Source of the DNA: JANQJA01 sp040880285
Lineage (GTDB): Bacteria > Pseudomonadota > Gammaproteobacteria > Pseudomonadales > Azotimanducaceae
DNA: 64,000 nt
Assembly (NCBI GenBank): GCA_040880285.1
Contig: JBBDIT010000067.1
Location: forward strand, 1-64,000
Direction of reading: 5' to 3'
Under the pieces are notes generated by a model. That model made no database searches. It worked only from the letters and a program-made list of their open reading frames with translations, and was not told where the DNA came from. The number at the start of each line of letters is the position of its first letter. Position 1 is the first letter of the stretch. Made by a program: the position numbers and the translations under genes. Shown in pieces: positions 16,784 through 25,808 of this stretch.

Positions 16784-17452
16784 ATGTCCTTCCCTTTATC
16801 GTGTGCATACGGCCGGTTTATGCTGGCATTGCTCGGCTTCTGCTCCGTCGCTGCGCTGGCGGGTGAGAATGATTGGGAATTGAAACGGGACTCAGACGGG
16901 ATCCAGGTTTATACCCGGGATGTTCCAGATTCAAAGTACAAGGCGGTCAAAGGAACGATGACGATCACTGCGCCCCTGGGTGCTGCGGTTGCATTGATCC
17001 GTGATACCAGCGCCTGCGCGAAAGTGGCGTCACTGTGTAAAGTGTCGTGGATACACAAGACAGTTTCCGAAACCGAGCTCTATGTGTACTCCTACAATGA
17101 CCTGCCATGGCCGGTCAAAGATCGGGACATCCTGGTAAGAGCGCTGTGGTCACAGGACCCTTCTGACCTGCAGGTGACAATGACAGCGGAAGCCGTATCC
17201 GGCATGATGGATAAAAATGATCGTGCGGTCCGGTTACAACAAGCCAGCTTCAGCTGGGAAATTTCTCCCCTGGATGACGGCCGCCTTCAAATCACAACCC
17301 AGGCCCATGTTGATCCTGCAGGAACCATTCCGGCGCTTATCATCAACCTGTTACTGGTAGATTCTCCATTCAAGACACTTGCTAATTTTCGATCTGTGTT
17401 GCGGTCAGGCGACTACGATGATGCCAGCTTCGACTTTGTAACCGAGCCCTGA
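16784..17452 (+). CDS. Secreted START-domain (lipid-binding) protein
   Basis: 222 residues from the ATG at 16784; an ATG at 16739 inside the MarR gene is also possible. The N-terminus is a signal peptide (FMLALLGFCSVAALAG, cleavage near ALA-G). The mature part reads as a START domain: ENDWELKRDSDGIQVYTRDVPDSKYKAVKGT, then WPVKDRDILVR, and a C-terminal helix with LINLLLVDSPFKTLANFRS. START domains hold a lipid or sterol in a helix-grip pocket, so a periplasmic lipid-binding role is likely. Proteobacterial relatives are often annotated only by domain. Confidence 0.82.
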   Translation: MSFPLSCAYGRFMLALLGFCSVAALAGENDWELKRDSDGIQVYTRDVPDSKYKAVKGTMTITAPLGAAVALIRDTSACAKVASLCKVSWIHKTVSETELYVYSYNDLPWPVKDRDILVRALWSQDPSDLQVTMTAEAVSGMMDKNDRAVRLQQASFSWEISPLDDGRLQITTQAHVDPAGTIPALIINLLLVDSPFKTLANFRSVLRSGDYDDASFDFVTEP

Positions 17453-17465
17453 CGTTTCCGCCAGC

Positions 17466-17512
17466 CCTGTTCCTGGCTATCCACCTGGGCGCTGACGCCT
17501 AGCCGGAACAGG
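17466..17512. repeat. Hairpin between convergent genes
   Basis: CCTGTTCCTGGCTA (17466-17479) pairs with TAGCCGGAACAGG (17500-17512) with one bulged base; the loop holds a smaller GGCG/CGCC pair. It overlaps the stop of the DUF4124 gene. It has no T-run, so if it terminates transcription it is not a textbook site. Confidence 0.6.
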
Positions 17513-17930
17513 CTTCACGCATGTGCCGTACCAGGTCATTCTCGGCATCCGGATCGGAGCGACCATAGCGTCTTTGCATGACATGCATTTCATTGTAGCG
17601 ACGTTTCAACCGCGCGCATTGGTCTTCTTTCTCCTTAAGCCGGTTTGACAGCTCGCGAATGTGAATATTTCGGCGGTCGATGCGCTTTGCTCGCAGCTTT
17701 CGTGTTTCGTCTGCGAGCTGCGAGATAATCCTGGCATCTTCTTCCTTAAATCTGAGAGGAATAGCGTTGCTGTATCGTCGGTCAATTGGCTGTGCGGATT
17801 CAAAACCAGCGCAGCTGGTGTCCTGGTAACTGGTCTGTCCGCTTTCATCGATACATTTGAATACTTCGGCGACGGCACCATGGCACAGGATGGCGCCGAT
17901 CGTGAACAAGAATTTGCTTAAGAGGCTCAT
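17499..17930 (-). CDS. Secreted DUF4124 protein with coiled C-terminus
   Basis: 143 residues: signal peptide (LLSKFLFTIGAILCHGAVAE), a DUF4124 domain (VFKCIDESGQTSYQDTSC, with the paired Cys usual for the periplasmic versions), then a charged helical region (RIISQLADETRKLRAKRI, LSNRLKEKEDQCARLKRRY) likely to form a coiled coil. The second such protein in the window; the other (2978-3427) has a membrane anchor instead. Function unknown. It is convergent with the START gene and divergent from the ggt gene. Confidence 0.75.
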   Translation of the reverse strand: MSLLSKFLFTIGAILCHGAVAEVFKCIDESGQTSYQDTSCAGFESAQPIDRRYSNAIPLRFKEEDARIISQLADETRKLRAKRIDRRNIHIRELSNRLKEKEDQCARLKRRYNEMHVMQRRYGRSDPDAENDLVRHMREACSG

Positions 17931-18059
17931 GAACTTCTTCCCTGGTCGATCGATTCATGAGTTTCACCAGTGAGGCCATTGCCGGGCAGAGGAGATTGAC
18001 GTTTCGGCCGGTACGCCTGCGCCCATAGATGGTGGTAGTCTTTTGCTTTCCAGGTTGAG

Positions 18060-19736
18060 GTGACAATGATGGCGGACTGGCGACAACATGCGGGCGCACT
18101 GTTTGCAACTGAAAAAGTGCCTGCGACGGGTTCTATGGGCATGGTGGTCACTAACCATCCGCTTGGCAGTGCGGCTGGTGCAGAGATGCTGGCCGCCGGT
18201 GGAAATGCGATCGACGCGGTAGTGGCCTCACTATTTGCGCTGACAGTCGTTGAGCCCATGATGGTCGGCGTATTTGGCGCTGGCATGTCAACGATCCGCC
18301 TGGCGGACGGCTCTCACCATTTCATCAATAACTATACGGTGGCGCCCGCCGCGGCGAGGGCGGACATGTACCGCACAGTGTCAGACACCTGGCCCGATTA
18401 CCAGCAGGTCGAAGATCGGTTGAACGAGGTCGGTGTGCTCAGTGTCGGTGTGCCAGGTTCTCTCAAGGGCTGGTGTGAGATGCTGGCGGCTCACGGCAGT
18501 TTGTCACTTACCGACGTCATGCAGCCGGCGATTCGATATGCGTCCCGGGGCTATCGGGCCACGAACTATCTGTGTGAGATTATCCGGAAATTCGAGACTG
18601 ACCTTCGTCAGTATCCTGAGACGGCCAAAACCTGGCTACCGGATGGTTCGCCGCTTGCGCCTGGCGCGTTGGTGAAACAGCCCGAGTATGCCGAAACCCT
18701 GAGCCTCGTTGCACAGCGGGGACCGGATTTACTCTATGGTGGTGAACTTGGAAAGCTGGCCGTCGATTACATCCAGTCGACTGGCGGGATTATTACGCTG
18801 GATGATTTGCGAAATTACGCGACCACTACTGACAGTGTGGTTCGAGGGACCTACCGGGGTTATGAAATTATCGGTCCGCCCCCACCTACAGCTGGCGGTG
18901 TCCATGTCATTGAGATGCTCAATATCCTGGAGGCTTTCGATGTCGCAAAGCCTGGTTTCGGCACAACCGACAGTGTGCACCTGATTGCGGAAGTACTGAA
19001 GCTCGGGTTTGAAGACCGGCGCAAGTACACGGGTGACCCGGCGTTTGTAGATGTTCCGGTTGCGATGCTGATTGACAAGGCTTATGCGGAAAAGCGCCGG
19101 GCACTCATCGATATGAAGCATGCCCGTGATGCAGAGATCGGCTACATTGCGGATTCGAAAGATACCACGCACCTGGCCGCAGCTGATCGGGACGGCAACA
19201 TTGTTACCGCGACTCACACCATCCACAGTGCCTTTGGCTCGAAGGTCACGGTGCCCGGGACCGGTATGTTGCTCAACAACACCATGAATATTTTCGATCC
19301 CCATAAAGGCATGGCCAATTCGATTGCTCCCGGCAAACGAGTCACCAGCAGTATGTCACCGGTGATTGTGGAGCGGGACGGGGTACCGGTGTTTTGTATT
19401 GGCCTGGTCGGTGGAATGCGCATCTTTCCGTCTGCGTTACAGGCGATCGTCAATTTCATCGACCATGGCATGTCACCCCAGGAGGCCGTCGAGGCACCTA
19501 GAATCTGGACCCTCGGCGATGTAGTCGAAGTAGAACCTGGTTTTCCGGAGGCGGTATTGGCTGAACTGACAAAGCGCGGTCACTCGATTTCCCGCCTGAA
19601 AGTTGTAGGGGCTGGCATGGGAATGATTGCATTCACCAACGAGGCAATCACCGGTGCTTCATGCTGGCGTTCCGACGGTACGCCCATCGGCCTCGGTGGT
19701 GGCATGGCGCGGCCGGGGCTCCGGTTCGAAGTGTAA
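18060..19736 (+). CDS. ggt: Gamma-glutamyltransferase family protein, no signal peptide
   Basis: 558 residues, an Ntn-hydrolase precursor. Conserved blocks: GMVVTNHPLGSAAGAEMLAAGGNAIDA, NNYTVAPAAAR region, PPTAGGVHVIEML, and the autocleavage site DTTHLAAADRDGN, where Thr369 (aligned with E. coli Thr391) would become the new N-terminal nucleophile. LLNNTMNIFDP and SSMSPVIV follow in the small subunit. Classic GGTs are periplasmic with a signal peptide, but this one starts directly with the fold, as do cytosolic relatives (acylases, FwdC/D-like GGT-family hydrolases). So gamma-glutamyl specificity is likely but not assured. Confidence 0.85.
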   Translation: MTMMADWRQHAGALFATEKVPATGSMGMVVTNHPLGSAAGAEMLAAGGNAIDAVVASLFALTVVEPMMVGVFGAGMSTIRLADGSHHFINNYTVAPAAARADMYRTVSDTWPDYQQVEDRLNEVGVLSVGVPGSLKGWCEMLAAHGSLSLTDVMQPAIRYASRGYRATNYLCEIIRKFETDLRQYPETAKTWLPDGSPLAPGALVKQPEYAETLSLVAQRGPDLLYGGELGKLAVDYIQSTGGIITLDDLRNYATTTDSVVRGTYRGYEIIGPPPPTAGGVHVIEMLNILEAFDVAKPGFGTTDSVHLIAEVLKLGFEDRRKYTGDPAFVDVPVAMLIDKAYAEKRRALIDMKHARDAEIGYIADSKDTTHLAAADRDGNIVTATHTIHSAFGSKVTVPGTGMLLNNTMNIFDPHKGMANSIAPGKRVTSSMSPVIVERDGVPVFCIGLVGGMRIFPSALQAIVNFIDHGMSPQEAVEAPRIWTLGDVVEVEPGFPEAVLAELTKRGHSISRLKVVGAGMGMIAFTNEAITGASCWRSDGTPIGLGGGMARPGLRFEV

Positions 19737-19754
19737 GAAGTGTAAGAAGTGTAA
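19728..19754. repeat. 9-base tandem repeat containing the ggt stop
   Basis: GAAGTGTAA three times in a row (19728-19754); the first copy encodes the last residues and stop of the ggt gene, and every copy carries an in-frame TAA. Confidence 0.9.
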
Positions 19755-19771
19755 TAGACAAAACCCATCGC

Positions 19772-19797
19772 AAAAAAAGGGGCGAAAATATCGCCCC
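19772..19797 (-). terminator. Intrinsic terminator of aceA
   Basis: Read leftward, GGGGCGA/TCGCCCC with a 5-base loop (19779-19797) is followed by seven T (19778-19772). It is 29 bases past the aceA stop. The same hairpin could halt rightward ggt transcripts less well. Confidence 0.88.
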
Positions 19798-19825
19798 TGA
19801 GGTCACTAACAACTATGTAGAGGTG

Positions 19826-21454
19826 CTAGAACTGGTTCATGGTGTTTTCTTTACCACCGGCCAGTAGTGCATTTTCACCAGCAAAGTATTCCTTGTGGTT
19901 GTCACCGATGGTCGTGCCAGCCATCTCCTGGTGCCTGACAACGTTCATCTCGCGCCGGATTTCAGTTCGTTGTACGCCCTTGACGTAAGCAAGCATGCCG
20001 TTATCGCCGAAGTAACCTTGAGACAGCACATCAACGCCGAGCGCCGTCTCGTGGTAGGTTGGCAATGTGATCAGGTGATGGAAAATTCCGGCTTCGCGCG
20101 CGGCATCCGCCTGGAAGGACTGGATGAGGCGATCCGCCTCCACTGCGAGGTCTGAGTCATCAAGACTAACGTCCATCAATCCTTTCTCATCTTTGGTGGG
20201 GTCAGGATACTTTGAGACATCCTTGCCGGCGGCTTGCCAGTCTTCGTACACCTGTTGGCGGAACTTCAAGGTCCAGTTAAACGACGGCGAGTTGTTATAA
20301 ACCAGTTTGGCGTCGGGGATTTCCTTCCTGACGGCATCGACCATTTCAGCAATCTGCTTTACGTTGGGTTTCTCGGTTTCAATCCAGAGTAGGTCTGCAC
20401 CGTGCCGCAGGCTCGTGATGCAGTCGAGCACCACTCGGTCGATACCGGTGTTGTCCTTGAACGCATACAATCCATTGTCGAGCCGTACCGGCTTGACGAG
20501 CTTACCTTTCTGGTGAATTGTGATGTCGTTTTCCTTGAGTTCGGTGACATCGTGGATTTCTTCCGTATACAGAAAGTCATTGTACTGGCTGGCCAGGTCG
20601 CCCTCTTCCCTGGAGACAGGTATCTTTTGCGTGAGACCGGCACCGAGTGAGTCGGTACGTGCGACGATGATGCCGTTGTCGATTCCAAGTTCAAGGAATG
20701 CATAGCGAACGGCATTGATCTTGGAGATGAAATCTTCGTGTGGAACCGTAACCTTACCTGCCTGGTGACCACATTGCTTGGCTTCAGATACCTGGTTCTC
20801 GATCTGGATCGCGCACGCGCCTGCCTCGATCATCTTCTTGGCAAGCAGGTAAGTGGCCTCTTCATTACCAAAACCGGCGTCGATATCGGCGATAATTGGT
20901 ACAACATGGGTTTCAAAGCGATCAATTTTCTTGAGAATCGGGGCCTCGTCGGTGCCTTTTCCCCGTGCCTCATCGAGTTCAGTGAACAGGCGCTCGAGCT
21001 CAACTGCATCAGCCTGCTTGAGGAAGGTGTAAATCTCCTTGATCAGATTCGGCACGGAAGTCTTCTCATGCATACTCTGGTCAGGCAAGGGCCCGAATTC
21101 GGAGCGTAACGCTGCGATCATCCAGCCGGACAGATAGATATAGGATTTATCCATGGTGCCCCGGTGACGCTTGACTGCGATCGCCATCTGTTGGGCAGTA
21201 AATCCATGCCAGCAACCCAGGGATTGCGTATATTTGGACGTATCCTTATCGTAGTCCGCCATATCACGCCGCATGATGTCGGCCGTGTACCGGGCGATAT
21301 CGAGCCCCGTGGTAAAGCGATTCTGGAGCTTCATCCGTGCAGCGTATTCTGGATTGATGCCTTTCCAGGTGGACTTATGCTGGTCGCGCAGGGCGGACAG
21401 CTTTTCAACTTCCTTGAGGTAAGGTGATACAACCGTTTGGGGGTTGGCTGCCAT
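19826..21454 (-). CDS. aceA: Isocitrate lyase (long, Pseudomonas-type)
   Basis: 542 residues, about 100 more than E. coli AceA and like the longer isocitrate lyases of pseudomonads. It splits isocitrate into glyoxylate and succinate, allowing growth on acetate and fatty acids. The catalytic signature is KQCGH (226-230) rather than the more common KKCGH; PIIADIDAGFGNEEA, GACAIQIENQ and IVARTDS mark the barrel core. The 200 bases upstream carry an AT-rich imperfect dyad (TGGATAGTAATGTATTCCA, near 21542) that may be an operator. No malate synthase gene is in the window. Confidence 0.95.
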   Translation of the reverse strand: MAANPQTVVSPYLKEVEKLSALRDQHKSTWKGINPEYAARMKLQNRFTTGLDIARYTADIMRRDMADYDKDTSKYTQSLGCWHGFTAQQMAIAVKRHRGTMDKSYIYLSGWMIAALRSEFGPLPDQSMHEKTSVPNLIKEIYTFLKQADAVELERLFTELDEARGKGTDEAPILKKIDRFETHVVPIIADIDAGFGNEEATYLLAKKMIEAGACAIQIENQVSEAKQCGHQAGKVTVPHEDFISKINAVRYAFLELGIDNGIIVARTDSLGAGLTQKIPVSREEGDLASQYNDFLYTEEIHDVTELKENDITIHQKGKLVKPVRLDNGLYAFKDNTGIDRVVLDCITSLRHGADLLWIETEKPNVKQIAEMVDAVRKEIPDAKLVYNNSPSFNWTLKFRQQVYEDWQAAGKDVSKYPDPTKDEKGLMDVSLDDSDLAVEADRLIQSFQADAAREAGIFHHLITLPTYHETALGVDVLSQGYFGDNGMLAYVKGVQRTEIRREMNVVRHQEMAGTTIGDNHKEYFAGENALLAGGKENTMNQF

Positions 21455-21652
21455 GTGGGGGTTCCTTCGGCTAAAAATGGGTGACTTGTCAGGTGGAGGC
21501 AGAATCTACCAACCTCAGCGCCGGAAGTTAATAGAATAATTGGATAGTAATGTATTCCATAATTTCATGTATTAGACGAAACATCCCCTATACAGAAACA
21601 ATGGTATCCAGTCGAGATTCCGGCAAGCGAAACTCACCGGTAATCCTGCACC

Positions 21653-22558
21653 CTAGTCGTTGAGTTTCACCGGGGTTTTGAACCCTTCCGGCTTGACGAT
21701 CAGGACATCGCACTCAAGGAAGTCCAGGACTTTTTCGGTCGTGCTGCCAATGAAGACATCGGAGACGATGCTGCGCGAGATGGCACCCATGATCACCACG
21801 TCAGCTTCCAGTTCCCGTTCCATTTCAGAGAGGGCGAATTCAGGTGCTTCCTCTGTCAGGCGCTGGTGGGATTCGGGGATATCGTAACCCGACAATAACT
21901 CTTCGAAGGCGCGCTGGTGTTCCTGCCGGGCTTCCTGCAAATGTTTGCCGGACAAGGGAATCTGACTAAAGGAATGGGTGACGAAGACATCACCTTTCAG
22001 CGTGTTTGAAAGGTCCATGGTGATGTCCAGTATTTTGTGGTCGAGGCCAGCGGGTTTGTGCCTGGCGTGTTTCGGGTCCACCGCCGCAAGCAATACCGGC
22101 CGATCCTTCCATGAAGTTTCCTTGACCAAAAGCAACGGCATAGGGCAGCAACGCACCAGTTGCCAATCGTTGTGGGTCAGCAGTAGCCGGGACAGGGCAG
22201 AATGCTGACGGGTATGCTGGACCACCAGGTCAGCGTCTAACTTCACGGCCTCTCGAACCGTTGCCTCATAAGCCGGATGTGCCCAGACCGACAAGGTATC
22301 GACGGTAAGACCGTTCTCCCGTAGCGGTGCTGCTATGGACTCAAGCGTCGCTTTGCGTTCGTCCAGGAATTCCTGCCGCAAGGTTGGAAGATCGATCGCA
22401 TCAAAATAATAGCCCTCGACCAGATACTGTGTGTAACCGCAGGACAATAAAGTAATGTCGAAGTCAGCCAGCTTTTCTAATGTGAGCACTTTCTCCAGCG
22501 CGGGTTGATCTGCCTGATCTGGATCAACTACAACCAACACACGTTTCAGGTTGAGCAT
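21653..22558 (-). CDS. uspE: Tandem universal stress protein (UspE-like)
   Basis: 301 residues from the ATG at 22558, which has an excellent GAGGAGA site; the longer frame to 22696 runs over the neighbouring gene. Two Usp domains lie in tandem: LKRVLVVVDPDQAD...LTLEKLADFDITLLSC and, in the second half, WKDRPVLLAAVDPKHAR... followed by EADVVIMGAISRSIVSDVFIGSTTEKVL, the ATP-binding GxxxGS/T region of Usp proteins. It starts one base after the stop of the zinc-finger gene, so the two are coupled. UspE-like proteins act in stress survival and motility/adhesion balance. Confidence 0.85.
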   Translation of the reverse strand: MLNLKRVLVVVDPDQADQPALEKVLTLEKLADFDITLLSCGYTQYLVEGYYFDAIDLPTLRQEFLDERKATLESIAAPLRENGLTVDTLSVWAHPAYEATVREAVKLDADLVVQHTRQHSALSRLLLTHNDWQLVRCCPMPLLLVKETSWKDRPVLLAAVDPKHARHKPAGLDHKILDITMDLSNTLKGDVFVTHSFSQIPLSGKHLQEARQEHQRAFEELLSGYDIPESHQRLTEEAPEFALSEMERELEADVVIMGAISRSIVSDVFIGSTTEKVLDFLECDVLIVKPEGFKTPVKLND

Positions 22559-22559
22559 C

Positions 22560-22895
22560 TCACTTCTCCTCGGCCTGGGCGCAGGCGATACACAGGGAGG
22601 CATAGGGTAACGCGTCAAGCCGCTCTGCGCTAATAGCCTTACCACACTTGATACAATCACCGTAGGTACCATCATCGATGCGTGCAAGAGCGGCATTGAT
22701 CATCTTCAGTTCCTGTTTGCCCTCGGCATCCAGTGACATCACAAGTTCCTGGTTTTCCATCTCGACTGATTGCTCAGCAAAATCGGCGCTGACTCGTTCG
22801 TCTCGCTCATAGATGTGCTTGTGAGTACGCGCGACGCGCTCGGCGAGTTGTTGCTTTAGATCCAGTAAAGTCTCTCTTGCTCGTTCAGGGTTCAC
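22560..22895 (-). CDS. TraR/DksA-type zinc-finger protein
   Basis: 111 residues. A charged coiled-coil hairpin (LDLKQQLAERVARTHKHIYERDERV...MINAALARIDDGTYGDC) leads to a C4 zinc finger, CIKC and CIAC, with the DALPYASLC sequence of the family. DksA proteins insert the coiled coil into the RNA polymerase secondary channel; this protein is shorter than true DksA (about 150) and belongs to the small DksA/TraR/YocK group. It heads a leftward pair with the Usp gene, consistent with a stress module. Confidence 0.85.
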   Translation of the reverse strand: MNPERARETLLDLKQQLAERVARTHKHIYERDERVSADFAEQSVEMENQELVMSLDAEGKQELKMINAALARIDDGTYGDCIKCGKAISAERLDALPYASLCIACAQAEEK

Positions 22896-22996
22896 CAGGC
22901 ACCTCCATCAATCCGGCCATCAATCCACTGTATCTCTCTGGGAGCCGCTAGCCTTTGACAAGCGTCAAGTGCATGGAAGAATTTTGCCGGATTCTG

Positions 22997-23022
22997 CTTG
23001 AATTATCGGTAAACAGCCTTAT
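22997..23022 (+). promoter_or_regulatory. Possible heat-shock (sigma-32) promoter of hsp20
   Basis: CTTGAA (22997-23002) agrees with the sigma-32 -35 core; CCTTATTT from 23017 agrees only in part with CCCCATNT. Spacing is 14 bases and the position is right for the Hsp20 gene at 23061. Weak evidence. Confidence 0.3.
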
Positions 23023-23060
23023 TTCAAACCAAGGGATGCTTCATTAAATAGGAGTTTATC

Positions 23061-23543
23061 ATGTCAAGATTTGAAGAGTTCACCCACAATCTGCGAGAGT
23101 CTCTCGATGGTTTGTCTGAAGGTTGGCAAGACTTGTGGCACAAAGCACGAAATGCGGTTACACGATTTACGCCGTTTCAAGACGATGGTGGCAGCACCGT
23201 ACCCTCTGCAGCTCATACCAGCCGTTGGGGAGTAATGTCAGCAGAGCTGAGCGAGACTGACCAGACTCTTGAAGTCGACCTTGAGGCGCCGGGCATGAAG
23301 AGTGCGGATTTTGATATTCGTGTCGACGGGCGTTACCTCAGCATCAGTGGCAAAAAACACTACGAGAGCGACAGGAAAGAGGGCCGGTACCATATAACCG
23401 AACGCGCCTATGGCTCGTTTGAACGGATAATCCCGCTGCCGTGTGAGGTAGATGTCGGTAAGGCCTCATACAAAGAGGGCGTGCTCCACGTTTCCTTACC
23501 GAAACTGGAACAGGACCGCTCACGACGCATTCAGGTCGAGTGA
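23061..23543 (+). CDS. Small heat shock protein (Hsp20/alpha-crystallin)
   Basis: 160 residues. The alpha-crystallin domain covers about residues 55-150: ELSETDQTLEVDLEAPGMKSADFDIRVDGRYLSISGKK, YGSFERIIPLP, VDVGKASYKEGVLHVSLPK. The final strand LHVSLPK precedes a short tail ending RRIQVE, an I-x-V anchor for oligomer assembly. It is an ATP-independent holdase. A well placed AGGAG-like site (AATAGGAGTTTATC) lies before the ATG. The AKR/IbpA-like N-terminal helix contains many Trp and Phe. Confidence 0.9.
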   Translation: MSRFEEFTHNLRESLDGLSEGWQDLWHKARNAVTRFTPFQDDGGSTVPSAAHTSRWGVMSAELSETDQTLEVDLEAPGMKSADFDIRVDGRYLSISGKKHYESDRKEGRYHITERAYGSFERIIPLPCEVDVGKASYKEGVLHVSLPKLEQDRSRRIQVE

Positions 23544-23623
23544 TGTTTGCGGTTTGACTTCCTCATTGATTTAGGGGCTCCTGACACCTATTGTTACCAA
23601 AAGCGAACGGTTGGGAGCCTCCG

Positions 23624-24739
23624 GTGAAGATACCATTGATTGTAGCGGCAGCGCTGATCTGCTTGAGCGCACTGTGCTGTACAGATAAAGCCATTGCAGA
23701 CGAAGTCAATGACATCATGACAGATGCCGGCGATACGATGCTCCGGATATTACCCTCGCTTTACAGTGATGATCCGGATCGTACACTGGTCATGGAAAAC
23801 CTGATCCGGCTTGACTACCTGTTCAACCAGGCCGAGCCTCACTTTGTCGAAGAGCAGGAAGGCGCACAGGTAACTTTCGAATTACTCCGGGAAAGGTTAC
23901 GTGATGCGATCCAATTGGGGGAGCGGCACAACATTAACCTGATGCGTAGCGCTGTCGATGATGCCTTTGGATTGTGTGCCTCCTGCCACACGCAGGATCG
24001 CAGAATCAAGCGTGCATTTGGCGTAAGTAAAATCAGGGCGCTGGACGAATATCTGGCAGGCGAGTTCAGTTATTTGACGCGGGATTATGAGTCCGCCCTG
24101 ACATCATTCACCAACTATCTGGAAAGTGACAAGCGAACGCTGGTGCGTGACGCCAACGCCTTTGATCGGGTGCTGGTAATTACTGCAGAGGTGTTGGCTG
24201 ATCCGGCGCTGGCAAGGGATATACTCAAGAGCATGTTGAAACACGTGGACGAGGGCAATGTCATTCATCGTCACACAACGGACTGGATCAGCGCGCTTGA
24301 CCGGTTGGCGACGGAACCCGATGCATTGACATCACCCCTCGGCAAAAAATCGGTGGATGCTCTGGATGGGTTCCTCGATCATGAATGGCCAACGATTCAG
24401 GCCACGCTGACCTGGGCGGCGCAGGAAGCCTATTGGGTGGTGATTCGCTCCGAACTCAATGGGTTCTTATCCCGCGGCGCCAGTGGCTCCGATGTTCCGA
24501 GACTGCTGTACTGGCTGGGCGTTAGTGACCGGGCCCTGCAATACCGGTTTTATGGATCCCTCTCCAAAGGTTATCTGGAAAAGTGTATCGAAGCGCACCC
24601 GACGGACCCTTACGCGAAACGATGCCTCGAAGAGTACGAAATGCTGATACTGGTTTCATTCTCAGGTTCCGGTGGCACTAATGTACCGCTCGAAGTACGA
24701 AGCAGGCTCGCAGAATTGCGAGCTATGGTGTATCGGTAG
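23624..24739 (+). CDS. Periplasmic monohaem cytochrome c-like protein
   Basis: 371 residues from a GTG at 23624, which has GGGAG nine bases upstream; the longer TTG start at 23591 lacks one. A signal peptide (VKIPLIVAAALICLSALCCTDKAIAD) is followed by a helical domain and one haem-binding CASCH (from about residue 117), set after LMRSAVDDAFGLC as in cytochrome c'-like or di-haem-peroxidase-type helices. After it comes a helical repeat-like region (EYLAGEFSYLTRDYESALTSFTNYL) resembling a TPR. The distal Met ligand is not obvious. I cannot name the family; a periplasmic redox or sensor role is an inference. Confidence 0.7.
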   Translation: MKIPLIVAAALICLSALCCTDKAIADEVNDIMTDAGDTMLRILPSLYSDDPDRTLVMENLIRLDYLFNQAEPHFVEEQEGAQVTFELLRERLRDAIQLGERHNINLMRSAVDDAFGLCASCHTQDRRIKRAFGVSKIRALDEYLAGEFSYLTRDYESALTSFTNYLESDKRTLVRDANAFDRVLVITAEVLADPALARDILKSMLKHVDEGNVIHRHTTDWISALDRLATEPDALTSPLGKKSVDALDGFLDHEWPTIQATLTWAAQEAYWVVIRSELNGFLSRGASGSDVPRLLYWLGVSDRALQYRFYGSLSKGYLEKCIEAHPTDPYAKRCLEEYEMLILVSFSGSGGTNVPLEVRSRLAELRAMVYR

Positions 24740-24830
24740 ACTCATACCTGCTGGTTCACGTTTTCCGGCAAAGTGTGCTGAATTGCTCTAGCATGCAGGA
24801 TTGCCACATGACTTGAGGATTTAAACAGGA

Positions 24831-25799
24831 ATGAAAGATTTTGGTGGGAAGCTCGCGGTTATCACGGGTGGTGGTACCGGTATGGGACGAGAACTGGCGC
24901 GGCAATTGATTGCACAAGGCTGTGATGTCGCAATTTGCGACGTCATCGACGGAAACATGCAAGAGACCAGGACCATTTGCGAGGGTGAGGCACCGCAGGG
25001 TGTGCGGATCACGACTCATTTGTGTGATGTTGCAAATGAAGAAGAGGTGTCGCGATTTCGCGATGAGGTCAAGACGCAACACGGGCGTGACCACGTTAAC
25101 CTGCTGTTCAATAACGCGGGCATTGGTGGTGGTGCGAGCTTCACCGACGAGAGTGGCCGGGATGTCTGGGAGCGCACTTTCAATATTTGTTGGTTCGGCG
25201 TCTATCATTGTTCGCGTGCGTTTATGCCACTTTTACTCGCGAGCGATGAGGCGCACCTGGTCAATACCAGTAGTGTCAACGGTTTTTGGGCAACCCTTGG
25301 TCCCAACTCTGCACACTCCGCATACAGTGCTGCCAAGTTTGCGGTTAAGGGATTTTCCGAGGCGCTGGTGACGGACTTCCGCAATAATGCACCGCACGTC
25401 AAGGTTTCCGTCGTGATGCCAGGACATATCGGGACATCGATTGCCATCAATACAGGGACTGTTCTTGGGCGTAATGTGGACGACATGACGTCCGAGGATC
25501 TTGTGCCCTTGCGCCAACGTCTTGGAAAGCAAGGACTGCCCGTAGAAGGTATCACGGACGATCAATTGAAGGCGTTGGTCAAACAGCAGGGTGAGAATTT
25601 CAGGGACAATGCCCCGACTACGGCTGCCCAGGCAGCACAGGACATTCTAAAAGGTGTCAGGGAAGAGCGCTGGCGTATCCTGCTCGGTAAGGACGCCCAG
25701 GTGCTTGACCGGCTGGTAAGGGAAGACCCGGAAAATGCTTATACGGAAGCATTCATGGAAAAGCTGCGTGCTGAAGCGGAATGGGGGCTTGGCGGCTAA
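24831..25799 (+). CDS. Short-chain dehydrogenase/reductase
   Basis: 322 residues. Rossmann motif GGGTGMGRELA (TGxxxGxG type, residues 11-20), NNAG at about 96, catalytic Ser in NTSSVNGF and YSAAKFAVKG (YxxxK), so the classical SDR tetrad is present. The D after strand 2 (CDVIDG) favours NAD. A C-terminal extension with repeated acid/basic helices (ILKGVREERWRILLGKDAQ) is seen in SDRs acting on hydrophobic substrates. Substrate unknown. Monocistronic, convergent with cbpM. Confidence 0.87.
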   Translation: MKDFGGKLAVITGGGTGMGRELARQLIAQGCDVAICDVIDGNMQETRTICEGEAPQGVRITTHLCDVANEEEVSRFRDEVKTQHGRDHVNLLFNNAGIGGGASFTDESGRDVWERTFNICWFGVYHCSRAFMPLLLASDEAHLVNTSSVNGFWATLGPNSAHSAYSAAKFAVKGFSEALVTDFRNNAPHVKVSVVMPGHIGTSIAINTGTVLGRNVDDMTSEDLVPLRQRLGKQGLPVEGITDDQLKALVKQQGENFRDNAPTTAAQAAQDILKGVREERWRILLGKDAQVLDRLVREDPENAYTEAFMEKLRAEAEWGLGG

Positions 25800-25808
25800 T
25801 CTCCCTGT

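Noticed and set aside
22560..22895. True DksA
   Set aside because: Shorter than DksA by about 40 residues and lacking its coiled-coil tip motif; left as DksA/TraR family.
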